64,000 bases of DNA, taken from NCBI GenBank assembly GCA_031213475.1, contig JARUPZ010000017.1, forward strand, positions 10,619,087 through 10,683,086. Reading direction: 5' to 3'. This DNA is from Nereocystis luetkeana. Its lineage: Eukaryota; Sar; Phaeophyceae; Laminariales; Laminariaceae. The first letter of the stretch is position 1; each line of letters starts with the position of its first letter. The notes beneath the pieces are model-generated. The model made no database searches. It worked only from the letters and a program-made list of their open reading frames with translations, and was not told the DNA's origin. This document shows positions 50,101-60,518 of this stretch, piece after piece. Position numbers and translations under genes: made by a program.

Positions 50101-53100
50101 AATCTCGACTCTCAATCTCGATCCTTACTTTCGGTGCCCAATCTCGATGTTCAATCTCGATCCTCATTTTCGGTGCCCAATCTCGATGCCCAATCTCGAT
50201 CCTAACCATCCTCTCCTCCATCTTCTCCCTTAAATCTCGAGCCACTAAACAAAAAAAAATCAACAAATATTTCCTCCACACTCTTTACCACTACCCTGTA
50301 CACAACCGCCTTCTTGACATTACAACCCCTACCCCCCCCCCCCCCCCCCCCCGACTCACCCGCAGGGCTGCCCTTACGAACCCAGCCCCCCTTCTCCAGC
50401 TGAAGGCCCTCGAGGCTAATGCCGTCTCCGCGGACAACGGTCTCGGCAGGACTCATCCAAGTGGTCAATGGCTTGAGGAAGATAAAGTCAGGGTCGATAA
50501 GAGCCACGATAGTCTCGTGGACCTAGACATCGGCGTTAACATAATACGTGCAAATAGTGAGGAATACGATGTGTGCAGTGCGAGAGGGAGGCGGATCAAG
50601 CAGGGGGTGGGGGGCGGGATTGAGGGTATATAGTAGGGAGGGGTGGCGCATTTTTTGTTTTGAGAAAATATCGTTCGGGAGGGGTGCGGGTGGAGGCGGA
50701 AAGGGGAGGACCGGGGGGCCGGGGGCGGTACGGGTAGGGGAGATGGAGGGGGGATGATTGTGAGGAAAGGCATAGGGGAGAAAGATTTGAGGGAACATTG
50801 TACTCGGGCGGGTGGGAGCAGGGCACGGAGAGGCCGGGCGGGGGGGGGTACTCATATCATGCATGGCCGCAGTCGAATGAAAATAGAAGAGCCGGAGGCG
50901 GGGCGGAATAATCATCGGAGAGAGCTATTCTAAAACGGACGCACGATGACGAGGGCGACACCGGCGCTAGACCTCCACTCTTCCATTATTTTCAGTACAA
51001 ACTATACCGGCATGAGCCAAAAGTGCTGACAGTCTTGGCAGACTAAACAATAATCAGTATCGCTACAGTAGTAATAGCATAGCCAGCAGCGCGAGGAATT
51101 CAACAGCGTTGCCGCAGTGTCAGCGAAGAGAGCACTTCAGGATGCACAGAGAAGTGTTGCCACTACTACTGGTGAAGCAGCAACGTCAGCACTCCAACAG
51201 TGTCGCCAGTGTTGCCGTCTCCAGTGTTGCCGGTATTGCCGCGCTTATATCGCCTCTAAAAGCACACACAATACGTGCCTTGACTTCCAACACTTACTCT
51301 ATTACGGGGGGCCATAGTTAACAGGACCAAATATTGTTAGTAAAAATGGCTAAACATATAGGTTTTTATGTCTACCATAGGTCCTGTTAACTATGGTCCC
51401 CCGTATTAGCCGATAGTTTGACTTGGTCTGTGTAACTATCTATACACATAATTTACCTCTGTGGTGTTAAGCCAGAGGTTCATGGCGTTGGGCTTGTTCA
51501 TGTAGGGGTACGGCTCCCCGGTCTTCATGCGTGACAGCAGCAGCACACCGCGAAGTGCCCAGTGCCAGGAGCAGGAAGGCAGGACGGATCAGCGGAATCG
51601 CGGCAGACCACGGACAGTACAGTAGATGCAAGAACGGGACATAAAATAGACAGCAGACGGCAGTACGCCGCAGACAGCAGTAGACAGTGGGTGGCGATAG
51701 ACAGCACAGCGCAAAACAGCAGACATTAGACAACAGCAGCGCAGTTTGGTAGGGACAAGGGGCAGCAGTAGAGCAAAAAGGAAGGGACAGCGGATTGACA
51801 ATAGATAGCAGATATCACGCAGTACATGCCGGCACAGCAGGCGGATACCAGTCGAGCAGACACCGGACAACAGGCGGCAGGCGGGAGTACAGCAGACAGC
51901 AGGCAGCACACAACAGTTAGCAGTAGGAAAGACAGCAGACAGTGCAAACGAGAGCGAGCAGCAGACGGCATACAATGAGCAGCAGACGGAAGATAGAAGA
52001 TAGCAGACACGATACAGACGGACAGGCAGCAGGCAGAAGGCAGCAGACAGCAGGTACCAAACAGCAGATACGACACAGCAGACACCCATAAACATAGCAG
52101 CCAGCAGGCAGCAGATAGCGGACGACAGAGAGAGAGAGAGACAGAGAGACGATAGGGCGGCAGAGGGGAAAGAAGACGGCGACAAGACAACAGCAGCGGC
52201 GACACAGCAGGAAAAGAGGGGAGGAGAGGAGGGGTGAGAGGGAGGGTGTAAAGGGTGAATAATACATTATTATTTAATACTATGTGCTGCAAAAGCACCT
52301 AAAGGAAGAAACAAGCAGGGGGAAGACGGGGGGAGGCGTCATCAGGGGTGGGCTACAGTAAAGCGACGAGAAACCAGGGTGCTTGCTGCTGCACTCCTGT
52401 GTGGCGTGGCTTGACTATAAAAACTGCGGGGGCTGCAGCGGAATCACCCCCCCCCCCCTCTGTAGTCCTCACTATTAATAGGTACGTGGCATGATACACT
52501 ACAACCCGATCAAGGCACTCCGAGCTACACCGCAATGGCAATAGGCTGCGTCGTGCCTACAAGGTACAGAGTAACGCTCCCTCAACCGCTCCACGTCAGT
52601 CGCATGCGCAGAAGGGGTCAAGAGACAAACGTCCCCATTGACGTACTGCTAACACTTACGCCACGAGATACCCCCCCCCCCCCCCCCCTCCCTTCGCCCC
52701 CTCAAAGGAAGTTGCATGCGTAGAAGCACACTTGATACAGCCCTTTCTACTATGTGTAGCATTTACAGTAGTGGGTAAGCCGTTATAACCCCTCCTCCCC
52801 GCCCCTCTCCCCCCCCCCCCCCCCGTCCCACCCACATCTCTCCTCCGTGAGCTCTGTTTTGAAAATTCCCGACACCTGGTCCCTTGAAGTCCGATCGCGG
52901 CGAGACCCACACACAGTAGGGCTGTTGATCACTCACAGTAGGGCTGTTTATCACTCACAGTAGGCCTGTTGACCGCTCAACGTAGCGTTGTTGATCACTC
53001 ACAGTACGGTTGTCGATTACTCACAGTAGGGTTGTTGATCACTCACAGTAGGCTGTTGATCACTCACAGTAGGCTGTTGATCACTCAACAGTAGGGTGGT

Positions 53101-53882
53101 CAATCACTCACAGTATGCTGCTGATCACTCACAGTAGGCTGTTGATCACTCACAGTACTAGGGTTGTTAATCACTCACAGTAGGCTGTTGGTCACTCAGA
53201 ACGTAGGGTTGTCGATTACTCACAGTAGGGTTGTCGATCACGAAGCTGGGGCTGAAGAATATGCGGTGCTTTGGCGTGTGCCGTGTCAGCTGGTGCCTGG
53301 CAATAAAATCTCGCTCCTCCTCCTCCGTGCACCCGCTCACCTGAGAACGAAACACGAAAATATTTCCGAGTTATCACGGGCTGTCGTACCGTGTGCCTTG
53401 CGGGACACACCGTAGCATAAGTTTCCGGGTTGCGGTACGGCAGTCGTTCCTTTGCGGATGTGGTTGCATGCTAGGTCATCGGCAACATAACAATGAGCAT
53501 CGTCATCACCATTAACATCATCATCGTCATCGCTCTAATCGCTATCATCATCATCATCATCATCGGTTCACTCGTTATCATCATCATCATCATCATCATC
53601 GTCAATGTCAAGCATCATCACCGTCACTATCACCACCATCCTACCCACCACCAATACAACAATCCTCTCCAACTTGATCACCACATAACCACCACCATCC
53701 GCCATCATCACCATCATCGTGGTCATTATCGTCATCGCCGAAATTCTCGTAATTCTCAGTATCATTATGTGATCAGTACCATCACCATCACCATCACCAT
53801 CACCTAACCCTAACCTATCATTATATCACTACCAGCATCACCACCGTGACTATCACCACCACCCCCTGAGGACGCCCTCACC

Positions 53883-53920
<38 letters not shown>

Positions 53921-56900
53921 CGCCATTCGTCATTCATCATTCATCAATGACGACCGTTTGGGCACAGAAGCAACCCCCGCTATCCGCCAGGTCGATAAAA
54001 AGCCGACGTGCTCCGCCCCGGCAATGTAAGGATGCGAGAGTCTATGGTCAGATGACTACGGCCATACACGAGATGAGCCCGCCCCCCCCCCCAGCGAAAA
54101 CTCGATGGCTATCCTAGGAGATAGGAGATAGACGGTCGCCACAAGAGGCGAACCAGGACGGGGGTAAGACAAGTAAACATATTTTGAAGTTGATTGAGGG
54201 AAAAACACACAATCGAGCGCGCAAGTGGTGGAGGTGTCTCTCTGTTGGGAGTAATGACGGCACTGCGTCTCGAAGCGGACGCAGGGCCAATGGCCAAATT
54301 ACGAAAGCAAGCAGAATATGAGGACACCCCCCCCCCCCGCTCTCCTATCTCTCCCCATCTCCTTCTCCCCTCTAGCTACCGTGGCATGCCTTCCTGACAA
54401 CAAGGAAACCTTACTCACGAGCTGGGTTATAGGGCCCATATGGCCGCTGAGGATGGCAGAGTGAAAGAGCACTACTGCCTGCCACGCCTGGTAGTTGCTG
54501 CAGTCAGTAGAAAACACCACGTGGATGTCATCCTCGCCCAACGGGTACCTTCCATAGGGTACGAGCATGGGCATGAGCATGGAGAGTAGCATTAATAATG
54601 TTATTCACATGAACACCAACAATCGCATCGGAGCCAACATACACACCGACTGTACCTCAATATTGGTACTACTGTACTGTGATATGAACATTGTCACGAT
54701 CAGCACCAATATCAGCATCAAAATCAACGCCAACCCCAGTAGTAACATCACCACCATCAACATCAACATTGACATCGACAATACCGAAAATACTGAAAAA
54801 AAGGAAAAGACTGGAAGAGACACGAAGAGACATCATCAACATGAATATGTACCAACTCCACCATCTACACCATCAGTACGACATGAGCAGCAACGCCATC
54901 GACATCAACATCAACAATAACGCATACATCAGCCATAAAGAGAGACGCTACGAGCAGCAGACAGAAACTATAGAGACAGACTCAAAAAGAGAGAACTACA
55001 TCGAAAAAGAGGCCTAGAGATACACCGGAAAAGAGAGGGGAACAGAGACAGTCCAAAGGGCTCTATGCCGACCCACATAGAAAATGATACAAGGTCGACG
55101 TCTCCGATAGACGATTGCACACATCCGCCCAACCCTGCAGTAGACGGTACAAATGAGTCGGTCGGGACATACGTACAGATAGTGCAGACCATTCAGGTCA
55201 TCCCGTCGAAACACATACCTGTAGTATATATAACGCTACTTCTACTAAGGCTGTAGCGCTGCTCGTTGATATGTTGGTTAGCCGGCTGAATTCAACAAGT
55301 GAGTGCACATGCTATACGCCTCCCCCCACAATACGATGAGTACAGACTCTTTCTCTGGTGGCTTCGGTTCTGATACATGATTATACGCCAAAGAGTTAAC
55401 GCTGGAAGAAGGGGCTGAAGTCTTGTCGCCATAAAAACGCAACACACGCACACGAACCGTAGTGGGAGAGGGGGGGGGGGGGGGGGGGCGCCTGCTGAGT
55501 GACCCCTGATGTGAGGTAGGAGTAGTAGTAGTAGTACATACTATTAATAGGATGGAGAGAGAAAAGGAGGGTGAATATAATGAATGGGATGAAGAAAAAA
55601 CAAACACATTTGCCGAGTCCTCCGGTAGCAAATGCCCCTGACGCTAACCTATATCAAAAGCATCGTACCAGATCAGGGTAGGATATGATCACACGCAAGA
55701 TGACACACCCACAATATAGACCAATCACTACCGTGAAAACTTGTACTGGTCATTCAAATCATGCAGATTATTCAGGTCGTTCAGGTCACATTCAGATCGT
55801 TCAGGTCACATTCAGATCACTCAGATCCTGCAGATCAGCCCACCGTGGAAAATTCGTATAAAACAAATAAATATCTTGTGAAAACGAGCTGTGCGAGTTG
55901 TAGAGTGATATCATCTGTCCGACACACGCACCGTTAGCCTTCACGAACACACAAACACTCCTGCGGTCGCACAGAACACAACAGCGTCAACCACAAGAGA
56001 CAATGAGAGAAAGAGAGAGACACATACACAGAGACAAGAGACAATGAGAGAAAGAGAGAGACACATACACAGAGACAAGAGAGGGCGAAGGATCCAGGCA
56101 GAATGACAGAAAAGAGACGCACACCCATACACAATTCGCAACCCCTATGGCCCGACCAAAAACGCCATCTTACCCGTAAGACCCAGGCCCCATCACAGAC
56201 GGGTCCGACTTCCAACTGCCCTCCGGAGCATCCGGCGGTTCGTCCCCTGCTTGCCCCTCGTTCTCCGCTACCACTTGCTCGGCCACCGGAACGGGTCCGT
56301 CTCGTGCCCTGGCCAAGCGTTGTCCTGGTGGCAGGTTACTCCCAACAGGCATGGTGGGGTGAGCCAAGTGGGGCTGAGTTCGCAACGGGAGGAGTTCTGC
56401 TGGAGGCGAGGGGGGGGGGGGGGGGGGGGGGGGCGGGGGGGGGGTAGCGGGGTGGGAACCGTTTTTGTTATTGACGCTGTTACAACTGCGTATCACATAA
56501 AAATACTTTGTCCGGAGGAAATACTCGTAGTTGTAATGCAAGTATTGCTGTCTGTAGTGACAGGGTTAGAGCAGTTTGGGCATACACCAGAAGAGCCAGG
56601 GGGGCAATGCGCGGAAAAAGGGGCGGGGTGTAACCATGTCATTCACCGCTGTATTCATGTGACCCTAGACCCTCCTCGTATCCCTACAATGCCGGGACGG
56701 GGCACGTCGGGTTTTCACCGACCAGGCAGACATCGTTTGCACCAAGCGCGAAGCGCCGTGAGGTGTCGGGGCGAGTCGTACGAAAGGTGAGTTGCATCCT
56801 TCTAGGAGCCGCCGCATGTGAGGCGGACTTGCATTTGTATCTACTGCGACGAACTAGTTGGACTAGGGGGCGGGGGGGGGTGTACTGATGCAAGGGGATA

Positions 56901-57742
56901 GCCGGCGGTAGCGGTTTCGTTGTTAGCCCTTTTACAAGACACCACCTACCATACGTGTACGGGGGGAAAAGTAGTAGCACAGCCATTAATTAATTATTTT
57001 ACACCAGCCCATTGAGCCCAAAGTAAGCAATGGCGAAGGCAATAATGGTAAGAAATCGACAATTGATGGATGCCCCCCCCCCCCCCCCTCTATTTCATAC
57101 CTATGGACACTAGACACAGAACGATTTGTCCCGGCAGCATTCGATATTCGAGAACGGGAGTCCCCTCCCAGTTCTACACCAACTCCACCACAACGATTCC
57201 CAGATTTCTTATTTTCCTGTAGGCCTCAGGCTGTCTTTTTTATTGCTGGATTCCTTAGCGATCTCGAGCTGCTCCTTCTGTCCAACAAAAAAATCCAGGA
57301 GAAATCGATTTCCCCAAATATCTCCGGGAGGTAAGGCTCTCACATCTGTCACATCTGTCACATCATATCACACCATATCACGACGGAAGGCGAAGGGACT
57401 ACACATTCTATCTACTCGGCAGTAGATCGTGCCCTGACCGAGACGCAAACTCTTGATCGCAGCCAGTTGATCGACTATCACTGGCCAGGCCGTCGCCTCA
57501 CCTGGCTTGTCGCGTGCCGTGAGCTGCGATAGAGTCGCCCATCCCACGACCGACAGCACCAATCCCATGGTCAATAGGGACGATTTCCCCCCCCACCACG
57601 GCCTCGAGCCCGCGCCGGCGCCCCCAGCACCGCCGCTGCCTCCCCTGCGTCCTCCCCCGCCCCCCCCCCACGAGCGAGAAAGAGGCAAAACGCCTCCGGA
57701 CGGCTTGGCAGAGGCCCCTCTCCCTCGCGAGGAAGGTGGCAT
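41148..57742 (-). CDS. Golgi-type hydroxyproline/serine O-glycosyltransferase-like protein, 13 exons
   Basis: Related to plant and green-algal enzymes that add arabinose or galactose to Hyp/Ser of secreted glycoproteins (HPAT and SGT1 type). Exons: 57742-57502 (ATG, basic stem, membrane anchor SLLTMGLVLSVVGWATLSQL), 56396-56174 (linker), 54548-54419 (IHVVFSTDCSNYQAWQ), 53340-53224 (VSGCTEEEERDF), 51522-51457 (YPYMNKPNAMNLWLNTTE), 50522-50360 (VALIDPDFIFLKPL, DPD in DxD position), 49174-49083 (GQRFILPNWTHWDRSKICP), 48001-47909 (YYDLIPPYLAHKDDW), 46937-46824 (YPSLLAEQTAYATAAATLNL), 44974-44908, 42925-42823 (MPFFIHYCHMYRVG), 41979-41886 (LSCDTPLLEAPP), 41324-41148 (KRNAFMLCVSTRFVNSAL, TGA). All twelve junction phases agree, giving 560 codons with stop. 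A GTG-led extension to 57781 is preceded by in-frame TAG, so ATG at 57742 is chosen. Sugar and acceptor are not predictable. The exon 5 acceptor (ATGAAG) is the least certain boundary. Confidence 0.88.
41615..41692. repeat. (GGTTC)n microsatellite with GGTTT flank
   Basis: About 13 GGTTC units after a GTGCGGTGCAGTGCGG stretch; a related GGTTTGGTTTGGTTC run lies at 41450-41515. Both are in the last intron of the glycosyltransferase, before exon 13. Confidence 0.9.
43497..43605. mobile_element. ~113-bp TIR MITE, copy 5
   Basis: TATTACGGGGGGCCATAGTT on the left; ACTATTGTCCCCCGTCATA on the right. In the intron between glycosyltransferase exons 10 and 11. Confidence 0.85.
44650..44730 (-). pseudogene. 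Decayed copy of glycosyltransferase exon 10
   Basis: Minus-strand AWNARWSIHMENTCGAGIKA aligns with PWDAVDHHMENVCDVGIE of exon 10 (44974-44908), about 240 bases downstream in the intron. It lacks GTGAGC after the Glu position (ATTAAAGCGC), so it appears unusable as a donor. Confidence 0.7.
46540..46700 (-). pseudogene. Duplicated 3' part of glycosyltransferase exon 9 with intact donor
   Basis: Minus-strand LGRCRFNKVAVENEK|GTGTGT mirrors LRHYRLNNFAIENEK|GTGCGT of exon 9. Homology continues into the intron (GCAGTAGCCCACTGTACTGT versus GCAGTAGCCTACTGTACTGC), so the unit of about 184 bases spans the exon-intron border. Confidence 0.75.
47095..47605 (+). mobile_element. C-tailed dispersed element, longest copy (in glycosyltransferase intron)
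   Basis: Starts beside a 22-base C run at 47077-47095 with GGGTGGGTTGGCGTC, continues through AAGGCACTCAAGAGGCAGTT and CATCGTAGGGATGCGAGGGT to GGCCATGCATTAAATCAAG. It lies in the intron between glycosyltransferase exons 8 and 9, antisense to the gene. Confidence 0.8.
47690..47890. repeat. ACCATC/CATCACCAC microsatellite tract
   Basis: Low-complexity CATCACCAC words directly downstream of glycosyltransferase exon 8. Related tracts are at 53493-53870 and 54600-54920 in the same gene. Confidence 0.75.
48480..48680. repeat. Dispersed AACCATTG-bearing repeat, copy of 17450-17645
   Basis: TAGGATCATGATGCGCCC, then CACCAACCAACCATTGCATC, shared with 17513-17600. Related words (CAATGGTT, CAACCATTG) appear at 15080-15360, 16925, 17440 and 22950. 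No ORF is conserved between copies. Confidence 0.65.
49690..50235. repeat. CAATCTCGATCC minisatellite, split
   Basis: ATCTCGATGC/AATCTCGATCC units at about 49715-49795 and 50098-50235, separated by a C-tailed element fragment at 49925-50095 that probably inserted into the array. Intronic. Confidence 0.75.
49925..50095 (+). mobile_element. C-tailed dispersed element, tail fragment
   Basis: CGTCCCGGCATTGTAGAGAT, a small internal duplication (GGGTTCAAGGGTCTATCTAT), then ACTACGGCCATGAATGGCAT and GAGTACCCCACTAGG. The homopolymer is reduced. Confidence 0.65.
51300..51407. mobile_element. ~113-bp TIR MITE, copy 6
   Basis: TATTACGGGGGGCCATAGTT on the left; ACTATGGTCCCCCGTATTA on the right. In the intron between glycosyltransferase exons 5 and 6. 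A solo end fragment (TTCCCCCGTAACAG) lies at about 29293-29307. Confidence 0.85.
51530..52245. repeat. AGACAGCAG-rich degenerate tract before exon 5 acceptor
   Basis: Purine-rich on the plus strand (GCAGACAGCAGGCAGCA), pyrimidine-rich on the gene strand. The Leu/Cys-rich minus ORFs are artefacts. Confidence 0.75.
52912..53225 (-). repeat. ~20-bp array that amplifies the exon 4 5' splice site
   Basis: The plus-strand unit is GTTGATCACTCACAGTAGG(G/C)T. The minus strand is CCTACTGTGAGTGATCAAC. The first unit overlaps the end of glycosyltransferase exon 4, whose last codons and donor read GACAACCCTACT|GTGAGT. About ten further units keep GTGAGT intact and others carry single changes. Unit length is mostly 19-25 bases, so using another donor would usually shift frame. 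Confidence 0.9.
53880..53945. repeat. CATTCATCATT tandem repeat
   Basis: About eight CATTCAT/CATT units in the intron between exons 3 and 4 of the glycosyltransferase, following the ATC microsatellite at 53493-53870. Confidence 0.85.
53985..54092 (+). mobile_element. C-tailed dispersed element, tail fragment
   Basis: CCGACGTGCTCCGCCCCGGC, AGGATGCGAGAGTCTATGGT, ACTACGGCCATACACGAGAT, then a C-rich run at 54073-54092. Confidence 0.65.
56640..56850 (-). mobile_element. C-tailed dispersed element, internal fragment
   Basis: CCCTACAATGCCGGGACGGG, GTTTTCACCGACCAGGCAGA, AGCGCGAAGCGCCGTGAGG and GAGGCGGACTTGCAT. The C-tail end is degraded. It lies in intron 1 of the glycosyltransferase. Confidence 0.75.
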
Positions 57743-58334
57743 GACGACGCTGCTGATGCTGCTGGATGCCGACAGATGCACCTAACGCTGATTGGCGGGC
57801 CTGATGTTGTCGAACCTGCTGCAGCTGCTACCGGTGCTGCTGTTGCTGCTCCTGTTGCTGCTGCCGTCGCTATCGCTGCTGTTGCTCCTGCTGCTGTTGC
57901 TGCGGCCACGCAGAATTGGTGTATCCTGCAAAGGCCTGCTGATTTAGCCTGCTTGCCTGTACCTTGGTTTGGGTACTTGCAACCTTCTTCCGGTAAGGAG
58001 GGTAATCGTTAGGGTTTCCGTTTGCCGTGATGCCTTGGAAGGCAGGGGGGAGGCGGGGGTTACAGAGTTTCCCCGCAGGTGAAGGCCTCAACTTTCGCTT
58101 CCTTTCCACCTCTCTTGCCTTTCTGCCCCTCCTTTCACTGCCCACCTTTCTCCCCGTTTCGATATGTTCCTCGCTTTCCCTTCGCTTTGGGCTCCCTGTT
58201 CTTTCCCTTCCCTTCCCTTCCTCTCTCCCTCCCCTTGGCTTTGACTCCGCTCGTTACCCTGTACTAAGGAAGACATGAAGGTAGGGAGGAAGGGAGGAAG
58301 GGCGTAGGAGGCAGGGTCAGTAAGTGCGCACGTG

Positions 58335-58480
58335 TAGTATACCATAGCCACGAACGGAGATCCGTACTTCTGTCTGTCTGAGTCATCGCCGCAACCCATG
58401 TCCAGCAAACATCGATATCCGGCGCAAAAAGAGGGGCTGCGAAAACCATGACCCTTGGCCTTAAATCGATCCACAAACTC
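58335..58480 (-). other. Unassigned exon-like ORF upstream of the glycosyltransferase
   Basis: Minus-strand EFVDRFKAKGHGFRSPSFCA and CLLDMGCGDDSDRQKYGSPF follow a TTTTCAAG acceptor-like site and look compositionally like protein; a GTGCGC donor is possible after MVYYT. Not recognised. It could be an exon of a further gene on the same strand or a remnant. Confidence 0.35.
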
Positions 58481-59931
58481 TTGAAAATCAAATTGAGTAA
58501 TAAAAAGTTTGAAACGAGGAAGGAATGAAGAATTCTTCCAACACTTTACGATGACACACTACAGTAAGTCCCTCGGCCGAATTTGATTAAAATGATTTTC
58601 GCGACAACAGGGAGAGTGCATACAACAATACGCAAGCCTACAGAGAGACAAAAAACACATGAGCCTATGAAAGTATGTTCACGAGATGCGTCCGAAGCCA
58701 CCTATTTCCTTTTGTTGTCGCGCTTACTCTTCTAACGTGGGAAAAACTCGGCTCTCAAAATCCTCCGAGGGGGTGCGTTACTATTAGTATTACCAATACT
58801 ATACGGTATTAGTGTGGTCTGCAGTATGAGCCATCAAGTTCGTCAAAGCCGGGGAAAGTGGGGATCACTACACACGTCGAACAGACCCCTGATGCGCACT
58901 GCACAATATAGATCCTTCAGGGCAGATGATCTGTATGATCTAGCTCATGTCGTTGGGTGCGAGCCGTACGTATAATCTGTATGATCTACAGTATCGCATG
59001 TCTCTTGTGTTAGATTTGTACTATACAAATCCTGCACCCTATATCATGACGGTAGCTTAGAATCTAGACGATTTAGATGATCTATATGTAGATGATCTAT
59101 CTCTAGATGATTTGTTCGATGCGTGAAAACCTTCTGCAAAAAGGCAGGGGAGGTGTGCTGGTGAGGAAAAAAGGGTCACCAGAAGAAACGTACAACACAT
59201 CCTCTGACAATACGTGCGTAAGAATCAATATCTGGTACCAGTGGGCGTCAATGAATCAATGACGAATGCCCTTCCTCCACGGACGGCAGACGGTGCGGCC
59301 TGGCACATCACTGGACGTCCGTCGGTTGGCAAGACATATGCAAGAAGAGAATTCCGCCGGATCTACACTCGGAAGGTCGGGTATGCGACAGAGCGACAGA
59401 GGCGTGCTGCTACAGTACAATAAGGGGACCAATTTTCGGTCAAAATTATTTCTGAATGACGGGGCCTAAACAAATCGTCGCTAGTGCGAATTTCTTTGCA
59501 ACACCTAGGCCGCGGGATGGTTCTACTCACGGTTACGGTTACGGTTACGGTTGCACTCCCGATTATCCCCAAAGAGTCTGAGGGTGACACACCATACTAC
59601 AGTACTGTTATAGGGCCCTTCAAGCAAGGACTCACAGAAAAAAAGCGGTGCTCCTCTCCGCTTCCGTGCCGCTGCGGAGAAGGGGTTCCCTCCCCGCCGT
59701 ACAGCCTTATGATATGAGCCCTCTTCGTGTTTATTTAGTATTGAAGTACCTCTGCTGCGGTACCCCCCTGCCTAACGGCTGACGGGTCTGCAAATTAAAC
59801 TCTGCATACCCTTCAATATATGCCGGGTTCAGGTCAATTTTCCTTACATGCTGTGGCCGTTTATTGGAAACCCTCGATTTTGGGGGGCGGGGTCAGAGTG
59901 TGCTGGCGGCCCTTTACCCTTTGAAGACTGC

Positions 59932-60012
59932 CTTAAGCGTTCTGGGGACAAACTACTGCTGTAGAAACAATTGGAGTGGTTTGACCCCAAAACGGGACTG
60001 CAGTACTACTGC
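59932..60012. mobile_element. Foldback element, copy 6 (left arm shortened)
   Basis: TTCTGGGGACAAACTACT opposite GTGGTTTGACCCCAAAACGG and GACTGCAGTAC. CCTTAAGCG at the left may preserve the TTAA. Confidence 0.65.
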
Positions 60013-60229
60013 AAAATCCCTACTTACTACAGCCTGGTAATAACCCCCCCCCCCCCCCTACCCCCCCTCCCTATTATATACCTGGTATAGGGTTAGTGGC
60101 CCTTACTACATAAAGCCTGGTAAAAAACACCCCCCCCTATCAACGCATTTCCGAGACCATTTTCTCCGCAAACAGGGGGGCACACACACACCAAAGTGGC
60201 GGCATTATTGATAGGTCCACGTCCGAGGG

Positions 60230-60400
60230 AGGGTGTGCGCGTACTCGATAGGAGATATGTAGTCCATCTCATGCATGGCCGTAGTCCTACTTCGAATTAT
60301 GACCATAGCATAGATAGACCCTCGCATCCCTACAATGCCGGGACGGAGCATGTCGGGTTTTCACCGACCAGGCAGACATTGCTTGCAGAGGGGGCGTGTT
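60230..60400 (-). mobile_element. C-tailed dispersed element, tail fragment
   Basis: GTACTCGATAGGAGATATGT, CATGCATGGCCGTAGTC, a short insertion, CCCTCGCATCCCTACAATGC, GGCAGACATTGCTTGC. It is truncated after the core. Confidence 0.75.
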
Positions 60401-60469
60401 AACTTATCACCCGTGTGATAATAGTATTTTATTACACATATACCGTACCTGGTATAAGCTATACGGTAT

Positions 60470-60518
60470 GTACATACATACATACATACATACATACATA
60501 CATACATACATACATACC
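60470..60518. repeat. (CATA)n microsatellite, ~12 units
   Basis: Pure TACATACATACATA run. Confidence 0.95.

Noticed and set aside
51589..52298. Leu/Cys-rich minus ORFs of 190-198 codons resembling membrane proteins
   Set aside because: Translations of a degenerate AGACAGCAG repeat inside a glycosyltransferase intron.
52912..53225. CRISPR-like array
   Set aside because: Regular short repeats, but no spacers of constant length; eukaryotic context and homology with the exon 4 junction explain it as a minisatellite.
57743..57781. N-terminal extension of the glycosyltransferase to 57781
   Set aside because: The codon at 57781 is GTG directly after an in-frame TAG; the first ATG is at 57742.
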